Notes: generated from the sequence alone by a model not told the origin. DNA of 64,000 nucleotides from Oceanospirillaceae bacterium (GCA_015665455.1 JADFAD010000014.1:62001-126000); one strand, 5' to 3'; positions 44,986 to 53,377 are shown, counted from the first letter of the stretch. Numbers and translations are program-made.

Positions 44986-46196
44986 GTCGGCGTTGCATTA
45001 TCATTGGCGCGAGTCATGCGGCAGCCCAATTAACGGCCAGCCTTCGACAAGAAGACTGGCAAGGTGGGGTGTTGTTGATCGGAGATGAACCGAGTTTACC
45101 TTACCATCGCCCCCCATTATCGAAGGCCTTCTTAGCTGGGGATAAAACGCTGGAAGAGTTGGCTATACGACCTTCGGCTTTTTATGAAAAACTGGACGTG
45201 TCTTTTTGCCAAGGTCGGGTCGTTGAAATCGACCGAGTCGAGCATAGAGTTACACTTGAAGATGGGAGTGTGTTTGATTATGACAAGTTGGCTCTGTGCA
45301 TGGGGGCGCGGGTACGCACGTTAGCGTTGCCGGGTGCGGATCTGGGCGGTGTTCATTATTTGCGTAATATTGCTGATGTGACAGGAATACAAGCAGACTT
45401 ACCGCAGGCGAAAGCGGCAGTGATCATTGGCGGTGGCTACATTGGCCTTGAGACGGCGGCTTCGCTCAAGAAGCAAGGGATGGACGTTGTGGTGCTGGAA
45501 ATGGCCGACCGTGTGTTACAGCGTGTGACCGCACCGGAAGTGTCAGAGTTTTATACGAGGATTCATGAAGAGGCTGGTGTAGATATTCACACCAATAAGT
45601 TGGTCTCCGAGTTGGCGGGATCGGATAAGGTTAGAAAGGTGGTTTGCTCGGATGGCACTGAATATTTCGCCGATTTGGTTGTGGTGGGGGTCGGAGTTAT
45701 TCCGAATACGGAATTGGCCGAACAAGCGGGGCTCAAGGTGGACAATGGTATTTGGGTGGACGATGGGTGTGTGACTGATGACCGAGACATCGTTGCGGCA
45801 GGGGATTGTACGAATCACTTCAATTCTTTATTTCAGCGCCGTATGCGGCTTGAATCCGTACCGAATGCCAATGAGCAGGCCAAGTGCGCTGCGGCCGCCA
45901 TTTGTGGTCAACACAAGCCTTATCAAAGCCTGCCTTGGTTCTGGTCTGATCAATACGATTTGAAACTTCAGATTGCTGGTTTAAGTGAAGGTTATGACGA
46001 GCTGGTGATACGAGGTGATTATCAAACCGAGCGAAGCTTTGCGGCCTTTTATTTTAAAGAAGGGCGCCTGATCGCAGCGGATTGCGTTAATCGACCTCAA
46101 GAATTCATGATCAGTAAGCGAATCATCAGTGGTGGATTGACGATTGATCCTGACCGTTTAATGGATGAATCCATTCCAGCAAAAGAATTGCTGTAA
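44982..46196 (+). CDS. FAD-dependent ferredoxin reductase of the CYP153 system
   Basis: This 404-residue pyridine-nucleotide reductase is of the putidaredoxin/rubredoxin reductase type. It has GASHAAAQLTASLRQ at the N-terminus (FAD-binding), PLSKAFLAG, a second GGGYIGLETAASLKK dinucleotide site for NADH, and VAAGDCTNHF. Its ATG overlaps the P450 stop by 4 bp (ATGA), giving translational coupling. It hands NADH electrons to the ferredoxin. Confidence 0.95.
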   Translation: MSRRCIIIGASHAAAQLTASLRQEDWQGGVLLIGDEPSLPYHRPPLSKAFLAGDKTLEELAIRPSAFYEKLDVSFCQGRVVEIDRVEHRVTLEDGSVFDYDKLALCMGARVRTLALPGADLGGVHYLRNIADVTGIQADLPQAKAAVIIGGGYIGLETAASLKKQGMDVVVLEMADRVLQRVTAPEVSEFYTRIHEEAGVDIHTNKLVSELAGSDKVRKVVCSDGTEYFADLVVVGVGVIPNTELAEQAGLKVDNGIWVDDGCVTDDRDIVAAGDCTNHFNSLFQRRMRLESVPNANEQAKCAAAAICGQHKPYQSLPWFWSDQYDLKLQIAGLSEGYDELVIRGDYQTERSFAAFYFKEGRLIAADCVNRPQEFMISKRIISGGLTIDPDRLMDESIPAKELL

Positions 46197-46203
46197 CCTT
46201 TAG

Positions 46204-46221
46204 CGCTCCCTTTGGGGAGCG
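46204..46221 (+). terminator. Hairpin after the CYP153 operon
   Basis: CGCTCCC pairs with GGGAGCG around TTTG; the stop of the reductase lies 7 bp upstream. No long T-run follows, so strength is uncertain. Confidence 0.6.
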
Positions 46222-46521
46222 ATTCTCTGTCTGTTTCGTCCCATCCTACCTAAGATCAAAGGTATGGGGACTGAGCCGAATACCTTCTTTTTCTCTTTTT
46301 AATTCTCACTTCTTAATTCTTAACGTTGATCGGTTTACCTTTTACCGGTGCGGATAATACGTTTCAAATCGATTCTTAAATCAAGCTGGGTACGTCTTTC
46401 TTCTAACGATGATGTCTTATTCGTATGTCTGGAGTCGGCTGCTGATATGTCTTTTAAATTAGTTTGGAAGAACTGAAGAGACCAGAACGAAAAAAGCCTG
46501 CTTGAGATAAGCAGGCTTTTA
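46222..46521. other. Intergenic region left of the integrated element
   Basis: About 300 bp with no credible gene. Its right end (46492-46520) is a hairpin with AAAAGCCTGCTT and AAGCAGGCTTTT arms, probably the terminator that served the tRNA-Met before the element integrated. Confidence 0.5.
46492..46520 (-). terminator. Hairpin terminator next to the left attachment repeat
   Basis: A 12-bp perfect stem with a GAGAT loop, with T-runs on both strands. Read on the reverse strand it comes directly after the displaced tRNA 3' end copy, suggesting the original tRNA-Met terminator. Confidence 0.75.
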
Positions 46522-46545
46522 AAATAAGTGGTAGCAACGGGCAGA
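46522..46545. repeat. Left attachment repeat (att)
   Basis: A 24-bp copy, identical to 52132-52155, containing GTAGCAACGGGCAGA, the complement of the tRNA-Met 3' end. It marks the distal boundary of the element. Confidence 0.9.
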
Positions 46546-46553
46546 AATGACAT

Positions 46554-46648
46554 TGTGTAACATCAAGACATGTAACTCGTTGATAAACCTAATGTTTCTT
46601 TGAGGCTTAATTTCAATGTGTGACTCAGTATCATCGCAAATGTGTGAC
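46554..46648. repeat. Putative integrase arm-type sites, left end
   Basis: TGTGTAAC at 46554, TGTGTGAC at 46617 and TGTGTGAC at 46641 resemble the TGTGT(A/G)CC repeats at the right end; the last two are 24 bp apart, twice the 12-bp period seen there. Confidence 0.5.
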
Positions 46649-46698
46649 ATGTCAAACAGGACTTAACGAATTTCTAAATCTCATACCTTTTTGTTGTC

Positions 46699-47187
46699 TT
46701 AATCTGTTTCGGCAGGCTTTGTAGAAACGGGATTTTTAGGAGTCAGTTTTGAGGTCGGAGTTGAGTGAATATCTAGTAATTTGATTTTACATGTAATTAG
46801 GTCAATCTTCTGAATGGAAAGTTTTTTATGTTCTTTTCTAGCGTGCTCTTTGGTGTCATTACATGCTGATGGATTGTTGATTTCTTTTTCTAATGCTTTC
46901 AGTGCATCATCAACTTCATTGATCATTCTTTTATTATTGATCTTGATGTTTCGTATATCTAGCCAGTGCTTTATTAGCTTTGTGGAGTGGAAAGACAAAA
47001 AAGTTATTAAAGTTGAAGCTATTGCAGTGGCAAAACTATGATATTGGTCTGGTAGCTCAGAGGCTTCTATTATTTGAATAGCAATGAGAACAAGTGTGCC
47101 CGTTAGGCTTGCAGTTGATAGAGGAGAGTCAACTTTATTTTGTTTATCAGTCAACTTTGCTGTCTCCCCCGTGTTGAGAGGAGTCAA
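46699..47187 (-). CDS. Unknown island protein with two membrane helices and a coiled tail
   Basis: The 162-residue protein has two predicted transmembrane helices (about residues 28-48 and 52-70, short loop) and a charged helical cytoplasmic tail (Lys/Glu-rich, about 80-140). I recognise no family. It overlaps the preceding gene by 41 bp and is the third of three overlapping or adjacent genes, so the three probably work together. Small two-helix membrane proteins with a soluble tail are common as effectors in phage-defence modules, but this is only an analogy. Confidence 0.65.
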   Translation of the reverse strand: MTPLNTGETAKLTDKQNKVDSPLSTASLTGTLVLIAIQIIEASELPDQYHSFATAIASTLITFLSFHSTKLIKHWLDIRNIKINNKRMINEVDDALKALEKEINNPSACNDTKEHARKEHKKLSIQKIDLITCKIKLLDIHSTPTSKLTPKNPVSTKPAETD

Positions 47188-47434
47188 TTTTTGTTGTTGT
47201 ATCTTTTAATCGACTATTTGTTTGTCTTATTGTTTCTAATGCACGGGACAGCTCATTGGTGTTTTTGGGTGAAAAAACTATTTCTCGAATTTCACCTCCA
47301 ACACTTTCATATTTAACAGATATCCTATCTGCATGAATTTTTGTTAGAGCATTAGATACTAAGCTGCGAAATAGAGAGACTATAAACGGATAGGCTATAA
47401 TTGCTCCTACTATTAAGAGAGTACCTAAATCCAT
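47147..47434 (-). CDS. Unknown island protein with an N-terminal membrane anchor
   Basis: This 95-residue protein starts with a single hydrophobic helix (LLIVGAIIAYPFIVSLF) followed by a soluble part with a short beta stretch (ISVKYESVGGEIREIVFS) and a helical end. No family recognised. It begins 3 bp after the 284-residue gene and overlaps the next gene by 41 bp, so translation is probably coupled. Confidence 0.6.
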   Translation of the reverse strand: MDLGTLLIVGAIIAYPFIVSLFRSLVSNALTKIHADRISVKYESVGGEIREIVFSPKNTNELSRALETIRQTNSRLKDTTTKIDSSQHGGDSKVD

Positions 47435-47437
47435 TAT

Positions 47438-48292
47438 TTACCCTTTTTCGTCATGCCAATGTTTTTTAACTTCATGAATGCTATAGGTATTTTTTTTCCG
47501 TTCACCCTTTCGAGTTACTTGTTTTTCTAGAGTAACTATCATCCTGTCCTTAGCTTTAAAAGTTACTTTACCATCGGTTATTTTGTTCATAAAGTCTTCA
47601 TCAAGCATTATAGCAGTAATTGCATTTTGATATCCTTGAATATGTATTCTCCATTTCCCTTCAGGGACTAAGGATACATGGTGAACTGTTACGGTTAAGT
47701 CTTCAGTCCAATTGTCCAGTTGTTCTGTAAAGAATTCTGAAGAATAACTTTCTACCTTATCTCGGGTGAAAGAAACTTTGGTAATATCTTGGTTTGTAAT
47801 TGATACTTTATTTAAGTCGAGTTTTCTGAAAGGTTCCACCAATATTCTATTAAGTTGCGCTTTGATACGGCTATCCGAAGAGAGCTTTATAATCTCTGCT
47901 GTTGTTCTTGTTGTCTCGCCTGATACTGAATCTACAACCTCAATACTACCGTCTTCGTTTTTTATAAAATCAACATTTTCTCGATTTCTCTTCCAGTCAA
48001 GGTAGCCTAACACTCCTCCATGTGCAGCTGCTAATCCTCCAATACCAATTGTGGAGAGGATTTCTAAAGAAGAGAGCGCATTATCAGCCAGTAGAGCTAT
48101 CTCAATGCCAAAACTTCCTTCTTTAAAGGCTTGAACTTCAAGGTTAATTTCTTCTTCAGAGCCAGTTCTTTTGTTGATTGTGCTAATGAGAGTTTCTAAT
48201 GCACTTAAAATATCTTTAGTTACAGAGATATCCATCGAATGATTTTCTGTCGATTTACCTTCATAGTGAAGCTCAAAGTGGTTAGGTAGCAT
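47438..48292 (-). CDS. Unknown island protein, first of a three-gene set
   Basis: The 284-residue protein has an N-terminal alpha/beta domain (about 1-75) and a Gly/Ala-rich hydrophobic segment that could enter the membrane (LEILSTIGIGGLAAAHGGVLGYLDW, about 74-98). A beta-rich C-terminal half follows (IHIQGYQNAITAIMLDEDF, KVTFKAKDRMIVTLEKQV). I recognise no family. It heads a compact operon with two small membrane proteins on an integrated element, a setting where defence or element-maintenance functions are common, but nothing in the sequence proves this. Confidence 0.65.
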   Translation of the reverse strand: MLPNHFELHYEGKSTENHSMDISVTKDILSALETLISTINKRTGSEEEINLEVQAFKEGSFGIEIALLADNALSSLEILSTIGIGGLAAAHGGVLGYLDWKRNRENVDFIKNEDGSIEVVDSVSGETTRTTAEIIKLSSDSRIKAQLNRILVEPFRKLDLNKVSITNQDITKVSFTRDKVESYSSEFFTEQLDNWTEDLTVTVHHVSLVPEGKWRIHIQGYQNAITAIMLDEDFMNKITDGKVTFKAKDRMIVTLEKQVTRKGERKKNTYSIHEVKKHWHDEKG

Positions 48293-48681
48293 TAAAAACT
48301 GATTCCTTGTTATTACTATAATTAAGTTAAGTTCAAGAAATTTACCAAAATAGAGTTGTTGTAGCTATAGGTATCTAATTACTTGAAATATTGGTTTTTT
48401 CATCAAATGATTTTTGTATGTATATGTATAACATAAAGTATGTATGGATATCTTATTCGGAAAAGCATTTTTCTTTGATGTAGGAGAACAAAAAGGGTTG
48501 TTGATACACAAAATCTTGGAATCTTTATCAATTGGATCGATGCTTTGATTTATAACCCGTAAATAGCCATATATCCATGAAACTGCTGTAACATTTTACC
48601 TGTAATACCATTATGGAAAATTTGGAAATATAAAATTCATCTAAATTACTTTTTCTGCCGAAAACACCTTGAGTTATGAGC
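48293..48681. other. AT-rich intergenic region in the element
   Basis: About 390 bp without a supported gene between the three-gene set and the decayed polymerase-like gene. It should hold the reverse-strand promoter of the three-gene set; I see no clear repeat or operator. Confidence 0.5.
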
Positions 48682-49281
48682 TTAAGTAAAGAGTTCTATT
48701 TCCAGTTCATCCATGTCTTCCCAGTCTACCGGAGCGTCAAAACTCGTTAGTTCTTTATATGCCTTCTGAATTTGAGTGCGTAGCCAAGATGAATACCTTG
48801 TATTCACGATAAAGCTGTCATGAACGGGCAGCACTGGTACACCTTTTAAAGTTGCAGCCCCAAGTACCAAATCCACAAGATGGCTATCGAGATTCTGTAA
48901 TCTTTTCCAACTGCCTTTAAACAAGTAGTTTGCTATGGGCTGATTAGCTTCCTGGTAGGCATTGAGTACCGCCTTAGCTTCTTCTGAAGTGATTTGAGCG
49001 TCCTTTATTAAGGCTCTAACCGCTTGCTCAAAGGAGTCACTATTAAAGGCAATTAAAGAAGCTGATTTGACTAAATCTCGGTCAAAACCATTCAAGGCGT
49101 AACAGTCCTCAGGAGCTTCAAGTCCGTCCATGTTGTAAAGCAATCTAGGGTGGAGACTCTTGTAATCCAGCTCCAGTGTCGGTTCATCGTCAATCATTAG
49201 AGTATTTCGTTCAGCTTTTTTTAGCCCTTGCGCGCTGCAATAGAACCTTCCTCCTGAGTTGAAGTCTCCGTTAAAAATTCT
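48682..49281 (-). pseudogene. Decayed polymerase/replication-like gene (C-terminal remnant)
   Basis: The frame from 49281 down to 48682 reads RIFNGDFNSGGRFYCSAQGL, then TLELDYKSLHPRLLYNMDGL and VLPVHDSFIV, the C-terminal part of a polymerase-A-like or plasmid/phage replication protein family. A TAA at 49282-49284 interrupts the frame immediately upstream, and no other frame continues the similarity. An internal ATG at 49197 leaves a 171-codon stub lacking the catalytic N-terminal part. It is a relic of a replication gene of the element or a predecessor. Confidence 0.75.
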
Positions 49282-49684
49282 TTACTCACTTGGACAGACT
49301 TGAGAATGGAGCTTGTACAGAGACTTTGGGTTGACCTGGTGGTGTATTCGTTTGGCTTGGATGGAAAGATAGCCTTAGGAGGGACAAAAGTATCAGTCCA
49401 GCAACCATGTGCAATACTTCGCGTCGCTTCAGACATTCGTACCTGCGTGATATCTTGCTCTTGCCTTCTTTATTGCTGTAAGAAGAGCCTGTTGTTATGG
49501 CTGAGGGTTGAGCGGGGGTACGGGGGGATTTCAGCTTTTGTCTTTCTTAGATAAAGGCGCTCAGATTTTTTCTGGAAAACTCGTTTGGTAAATACTAAGA
49601 AATTTAATATTTTATACAGTGTTGTATACAGACGTGTTTTTTTATACAGTCTGCAGTAAGAAAGCTCTACTAGGGAGTAATTTA
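49282..49684. other. Region between polymerase remnant and membrane gene
   Basis: About 400 bp with no clear gene; the left part may hold further debris of the decayed polymerase-like gene. The right end is AT-rich and carries three TATACAG repeats (49613, 49625 and 49643) ahead of the membrane protein gene. Confidence 0.5.
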
Positions 49685-50509
49685 ATGACAGAGAAAGTAT
49701 ATCCAAAACGAATTGAGTTTTTGAAAAAGGTGGTTGAATCAAGCTCTCTAGAACAAAAATTATACATAGCAGGATTATTACTATTTTTAAATTATGGTTT
49801 GGCGTGGATGGTGGGTTATGAAAACTCTGTTATCCTTCTTTTTATCGCTTGTCTTGTAGCATCTTCTGGTTTCGTTGTACGTTCGATAACTTTTCTAGAG
49901 AAGCTTTGGGATAACTCTTTTGGTAAAGCGCTATTATCATTGGTACTGGCTTTGGGTACAACGTTAGCTGTAGCCGTTAGCACTTCTCTTATTTCAGATA
50001 TTGTTGGCAGCGACCCTTCAAAGTTTGCTCTATCAATTACCGCAACTGGTATTTTAATTACTCCATTTATGGTGGCATTAGGTTTATATATATGGGCGAC
50101 TATTGTAGCTATAGTTTTGACTCTATTTCTGGGACTATTTTTCATAATTGATCAAGTAAAACAATCAGATGAGTTCCGCTATATTTTTGGAATTAAGGAT
50201 AAGGAAAAGCCTGCTTTTTTATGGGCAACTCGTGTAGCTCGCTTTGTTGCTATAGGCCTCATTGTTGGTTCTGCTCAGTTCGCTTTGAATAATGAGCGTG
50301 CTTATTTAGAGTGGACTAAGGTGAAGGTGACTTCTTTTGTATACTATTTTGAAATGTACCCTAAGACTCATTGTGATAGGGAAGCGCTTTCTGAGCGATT
50401 TGCTTATTTAAACGCTAAAGAGGTCATTGTGGGTGATTATAGGCAAGGTGAATTTAGCTTCAGTACACGACCGTGTTATTCAAAAGAAAATCACACTGCC
50501 GAAAATTAG
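49685..50509 (+). CDS. Unknown multi-helix membrane protein of the element
   Basis: The 274-residue protein has about five predicted transmembrane helices between residues 28 and 210 (LYIAGLLLFLNYGLAWMVGY, SVILLFIACLVASSGFVV, ALLSLVLALGTTLAVAVST, ALGLYIWATIVAIVLTLFLGLFFII, FVAIGLIVGSAQFAL) and a soluble tail with two Cys. No family recognised. The ATG at 49685 has GGGAG eight bases upstream. It is the only gene of the element on the forward strand and converges with the integrase. Confidence 0.65.
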   Translation: MTEKVYPKRIEFLKKVVESSSLEQKLYIAGLLLFLNYGLAWMVGYENSVILLFIACLVASSGFVVRSITFLEKLWDNSFGKALLSLVLALGTTLAVAVSTSLISDIVGSDPSKFALSITATGILITPFMVALGLYIWATIVAIVLTLFLGLFFIIDQVKQSDEFRYIFGIKDKEKPAFLWATRVARFVAIGLIVGSAQFALNNERAYLEWTKVKVTSFVYYFEMYPKTHCDREALSERFAYLNAKEVIVGDYRQGEFSFSTRPCYSKENHTAEN

Positions 50510-50527
50510 TTAAATATAGGTTTAGGC

Positions 50528-51766
50528 TTAAGCCCAAGGCTTAACTTTCACCAAGACTTCATCATAATCTACAGCTTGTAACGATGGGTTCAGATGCACG
50601 GGCTTGAAGCTGGAGCCATAGGTTGAGAACGTAATGTTTGACTGCTTGTGGCCGATGATCGCCTTAATGTGTGAATCTTGAGAACCTACGTCTACCTGTT
50701 TATCTCGCATGTTGTGCCTAAAGGAGTGAAAGACTACATCTTTATCAAACTTCCAGATGTCTTTCTTGGTTCGACCAAACCAGCTTGATGCTTCACCCGC
50801 CATAGTTGCTTTATTGTAGGTTGTTAGCTGCTGGAAGAGATATTTTGTCTTCACGCTCTCTACGAAACGGATAAAACCCAGTTCAACAAGTTTGGTGTGA
50901 ATAGGAATTCTCCGTCTACTATCCGCTGTCTTTAGTTTCCCTTCTTTGTCTTCCTGCATATCGTTAATATCGAAGTAGTGGATACCGTCTTCATCTTTTT
51001 TAATGTCACGTGGCTCAAGCATTGCTAGTTCTTCGATACGAGCGCCAGTGAATAGACCCATAAGAGGAAGCCAGTATTTCCAGTATTTCTCTGGGTCATC
51101 CCATTTATGTTCAGTAAAGGCTTTGTGACTGAAGATCTTCTTGAGTTCTGGCACAGTGAAAGGCCGTCTACTTGATTCTTCAAGTTTTGGTTCAAGACCT
51201 GCTAAATGATTCTTTTCTAAATAACCTTGTTTAACAGCCCAGTTTAGGAAGCTACTGATATTCTTCATGATGTCACGAACAGTGTTTGTGGTGATAGTGG
51301 CCGCTCCTTCAGCCTTTAGTTGCTCAAGGCTCTTCTTGGCGTTCTTCATGTGGTTACGCACTCTAGGGAACTCCATGAGCTTGGATTTAAATTCTCTAGC
51401 TTTGGTCTTATCGAAGAGGTGAATGAACATATCTCCGTTGAGTTCTAAGAAGTCACGCATGTGAGCCCTGTAGCCTTTTACTGTTCTCTGGCCTAATCGG
51501 CCTTCGTTTTCCTTGAAATATTCTTCAGCGGCTTCAGATATAAGAGGGGAGACCACTTCTTCCTGTGAACTTTCTAGTGGGGTACTGGGGGAAATATCCC
51601 AGTTGAGGATGCGTTGATAGAAGTTTACGGCTGCTTGCGCTAGTGAGTGTGTTAAGACCTTCTCTTCACTTGGTGATAGTCCTAGCGTTAATTCCTGGTT
51701 TAACGCTATGGAGTCATCTCTGTAGGTTTCGTGGTGTTCCCGATACTTAAGGACGTTCTTGTTCAT
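50528..51766 (-). CDS. Tyrosine recombinase / integrase
   Basis: This 412-residue integrase has a SAM-like core-binding region (about 70-175) and a catalytic domain with the expected residues: Arg in LFTGARIEELAMLEP, HSFRHNMRDKQ (His-x-x-Arg), and the nucleophile Tyr in SNITFSTYGSSF. It probably catalyses insertion at the tRNA-Met 3' end. The usual arm-binding N-terminus appears to be encoded in two other frames just upstream (51747-52030), so the gene may be 5'-frameshifted. Confidence 0.92.
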   Translation of the reverse strand: MNKNVLKYREHHETYRDDSIALNQELTLGLSPSEEKVLTHSLAQAAVNFYQRILNWDISPSTPLESSQEEVVSPLISEAAEEYFKENEGRLGQRTVKGYRAHMRDFLELNGDMFIHLFDKTKAREFKSKLMEFPRVRNHMKNAKKSLEQLKAEGAATITTNTVRDIMKNISSFLNWAVKQGYLEKNHLAGLEPKLEESSRRPFTVPELKKIFSHKAFTEHKWDDPEKYWKYWLPLMGLFTGARIEELAMLEPRDIKKDEDGIHYFDINDMQEDKEGKLKTADSRRRIPIHTKLVELGFIRFVESVKTKYLFQQLTTYNKATMAGEASSWFGRTKKDIWKFDKDVVFHSFRHNMRDKQVDVGSQDSHIKAIIGHKQSNITFSTYGSSFKPVHLNPSLQAVDYDEVLVKVKPWA

Positions 51767-52030
51767 TGTTGAACTGAGGCTGTAACGCTAGGTTCACATC
51801 TGCTCTGTCTAGATTTCTTTTTAACCAGAGGCGGGCAGCTTTGCGGATTAATTCAATACGAACGTCTTGTTTGATCATGGGAGAAACTACCTTGTTAATT
51901 CCTGATACGAGGCTTGTGCTTCTAAATCGATACGTGTTTTCAGGGAGAAGCGAAGTAATCCGTTAGAAGTTCTTCTGTTGTATGTATAAATACCGTCTCG
52001 GACGACAGTATAGGGAACTGATATAGCCAT
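51747..52030 (-). pseudogene. Probable frameshifted N-terminal part of the integrase
   Basis: Two short frames lie between the arm sites and the integrase. The first (52030 to 51887, 47 codons) contains VVRDGIYTYNRRTSNGLLRF, which resembles the N-terminal arm-binding domain of phage-type integrases. The second (51878 to 51747, 43 codons, open further upstream in its frame) contains IKQDVRIELIRKAARLWLKR. Each is in a different frame from the next and overlaps or abuts it, as expected for one coding region broken by two frameshifts. Two tiny genes (for example an excisionase) is an alternative. Confidence 0.5.
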
Positions 52031-52042
52031 AAGAAAGACTCA

Positions 52043-52074
52043 TGTGTACCGTTTTGTGTGCCAAAATGTGTACC
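52043..52074. repeat. Three 12-bp-phased arm-type repeats, right end
   Basis: TGTGTACC, TGTGTGCC and TGTGTACC start at 52043, 52055 and 52067, exactly 12 bp apart, between the integrase 5' end and the right attachment repeat. This is the location and regularity of integrase arm-binding sites. Confidence 0.7.
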
Positions 52075-52102
52075 ATCAGAGATTTCTATAGGTCTAAAAC
52101 GC

Positions 52103-52128
52103 AAAAAGCCCGCCATTGGCGAGCCTTT
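52103..52128 (-). terminator. tRNA-Met terminator (element side)
   Basis: On the reverse strand an imperfect hairpin (GGCTCGCC / GGCGGGC) followed by TTTTT comes 10 bp after the tRNA repeat. It replaces the terminator displaced to the far end of the element. Confidence 0.55.
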
Positions 52129-52131
52129 CGG

Positions 52132-52155
52132 AAATAAGTGGTAGCAACGGGCAGA
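52132..52155. repeat. Right attachment repeat (att), inside tRNA-Met
   Basis: Identical 24-bp copy of 46522-46545; 17 bp of it are the 3' end of the intact tRNA-Met. Confidence 0.9.
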
Positions 52156-52215
52156 CTTGAACTGCCGACCCCAGCATTATGAGTGCTGTGCTCTAACCAG
52201 CTGAGCTACGTTGCC
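52139..52215 (-). tRNA. tRNA-Met (CAT)
   Basis: This 77-nt cloverleaf has the 3' CCA encoded, D-arm AGCTCAGCTGGTTAGAGC, anticodon loop CTCATAA (anticodon CAT), and T-arm GCAGTTCAAGTCTGC. It resembles elongator tRNA-Met. The acceptor stem GGCAACG / CGTTGCT has a G-U pair at position 1-72. Its 3' end is the integration site of the adjacent element. Confidence 0.95.
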
Positions 52216-52285
52216 ACTTCAGGCTGCGCATTATGGGGATCGACTTGGGTTCTGTCAACACTAAATGCACAGTTTTTTCAAAAAA

Positions 52286-53377
52286 CTATACGTTAAAACG
52301 GAAATGCACTACGTCACCGTCTTTGATGATGTAATCCTTACCTTCTAAACGCCATTTACCGGCTTCTTTCGCGCCACTTTCGCCTTTAAACTCGATGAAA
52401 TCATCGTAACCGACGACTTCCGCGCGGATGAATCCTTTTTCAAAGTCGGTATGGATCACACCAGCGCCTTGTGGGGCGGTTGCGCCAACTTTTACTGTCC
52501 AAGCACGAACTTCTTTAACACCGGCTGTGAAGTAGGTCTGAAGGCCGAGTAGGTCGTAACCTGCACGGATTAAACGGTCAAGACCGGCTTCGTCCATGCC
52601 CATCTCTTCTAAAAACTCGGTTTTTTCGTCGTCGTCTAATTCTGCAATTTCTGCTTCTAGCTTGTTACAGATAGGGACAACAATAGCGCCTTCTTTTTCA
52701 GCAATTGCGCGTACAGTATCTAAGTGCTTATTATTTTCGAAGCCTTCTTCATCAACGTTTGCGATGTACATCGTTGGCTTGTTAGTAATAAGGTGGAATT
52801 GCTTTACTGTTTTCCAGTCATCATCAGACAGCTCAAGCGTTCGAGCAGGTAAGCCTGCTTCGAAGTGAGCGACCAACTTCTCAAGCAATTCTTTCTGTTT
52901 GATGGCGTCTTTGTTGCCGCTTTTTGCTGTACGTTGAACTTTCTGAAGTTGTTTCTCAACGCTTTCAAGGTCAGCAAAGATCAATTCCATGTTGATGACA
53001 TCGACGTCGTCTGATGGATCAATACGGTTTTCAACGTGAATGACGTTTTCATCTTCAAAACAGCGAACAACGTGGGCAATAGCATCGGTTTCACGGATGT
53101 TTGCTAAGAACTGGTTTCCAAGGCCTTCACCTTTAGAAGCGCCTTTTACCAGACCTGCGATGTCCACAAATTCCATGGTCGTCGGTATGACTTTCTCAGG
53201 AACGACAATCTCAGCCAGATTATCCAAGCGAGGATCTGGCATAGGCACGATGCCCGAGTTCGGTTCGATAGTACAGAACGGAAAGTTAGCTGCGTCAATT
53301 TCAGCTTTTGTTAGCGCATTGAACAGTGTGGACTTGCCAACATTTGGTAAACCTACGATACCGCACTTAAAACCCAT
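52286..53377 (-). CDS. ychF: Redox-regulated ATPase/GTPase YchF (Obg family)
   Basis: This 363-residue P-loop protein has [17 protein letters not shown] (G1), [20 protein letters not shown] (G3) and a C-terminal TGS domain ending in [12 protein letters not shown]. YchF/OLA1 prefers ATP and binds ribosomes, acting in stress response and translation. It lies between pth and tRNA-Met as in many gammaproteobacteria; pth-ychF is a conserved pair. Confidence 0.97.
   Translation of the reverse strand: MGFKCGIVGLPNVGKSTLFNALTKAEIDAANFPFCTIEPNSGIVPMPDPRLDNLAEIVVPEKVIPTTMEFVDIAGLVKGASKGEGLGNQFLANIRETDAIAHVVRCFEDENVIHVENRIDPSDDVDVINMELIFADLESVEKQLQKVQRTAKSGNKDAIKQKELLEKLVAHFEAGLPARTLELSDDDWKTVKQFHLITNKPTMYIANVDEEGFENNKHLDTVRAIAEKEGAIVVPICNKLEAEIAELDDDEKTEFLEEMGMDEAGLDRLIRAGYDLLGLQTYFTAGVKEVRAWTVKVGATAPQGAGVIHTDFEKGFIRAEVVGYDDFIEFKGESGAKEAGKWRLEGKDYIIKDGDVVHFRFNV

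Larger units (their letters stand above)
46522..52155. mobile_element. 5.6 kb integrative element in the 3' end of tRNA-Met
   Basis: The element is bounded by a 24-bp direct repeat (46522-46545 and 52132-52155) that includes the last 17 bp of tRNA-Met. It carries a tyrosine integrase next to the intact tRNA, arm-type repeats at both ends, three unknown co-directional genes, a decayed polymerase-like gene and a membrane protein gene. It is AT-richer than its flanks. No structural phage, conjugation or known resistance gene is present. Confidence 0.9.

Noticed and set aside
46335-46553. A 72-codon reverse-strand frame across the left attachment repeat
   Set aside because: It runs through the terminator hairpin and the repeated tRNA end, so it is not a gene.
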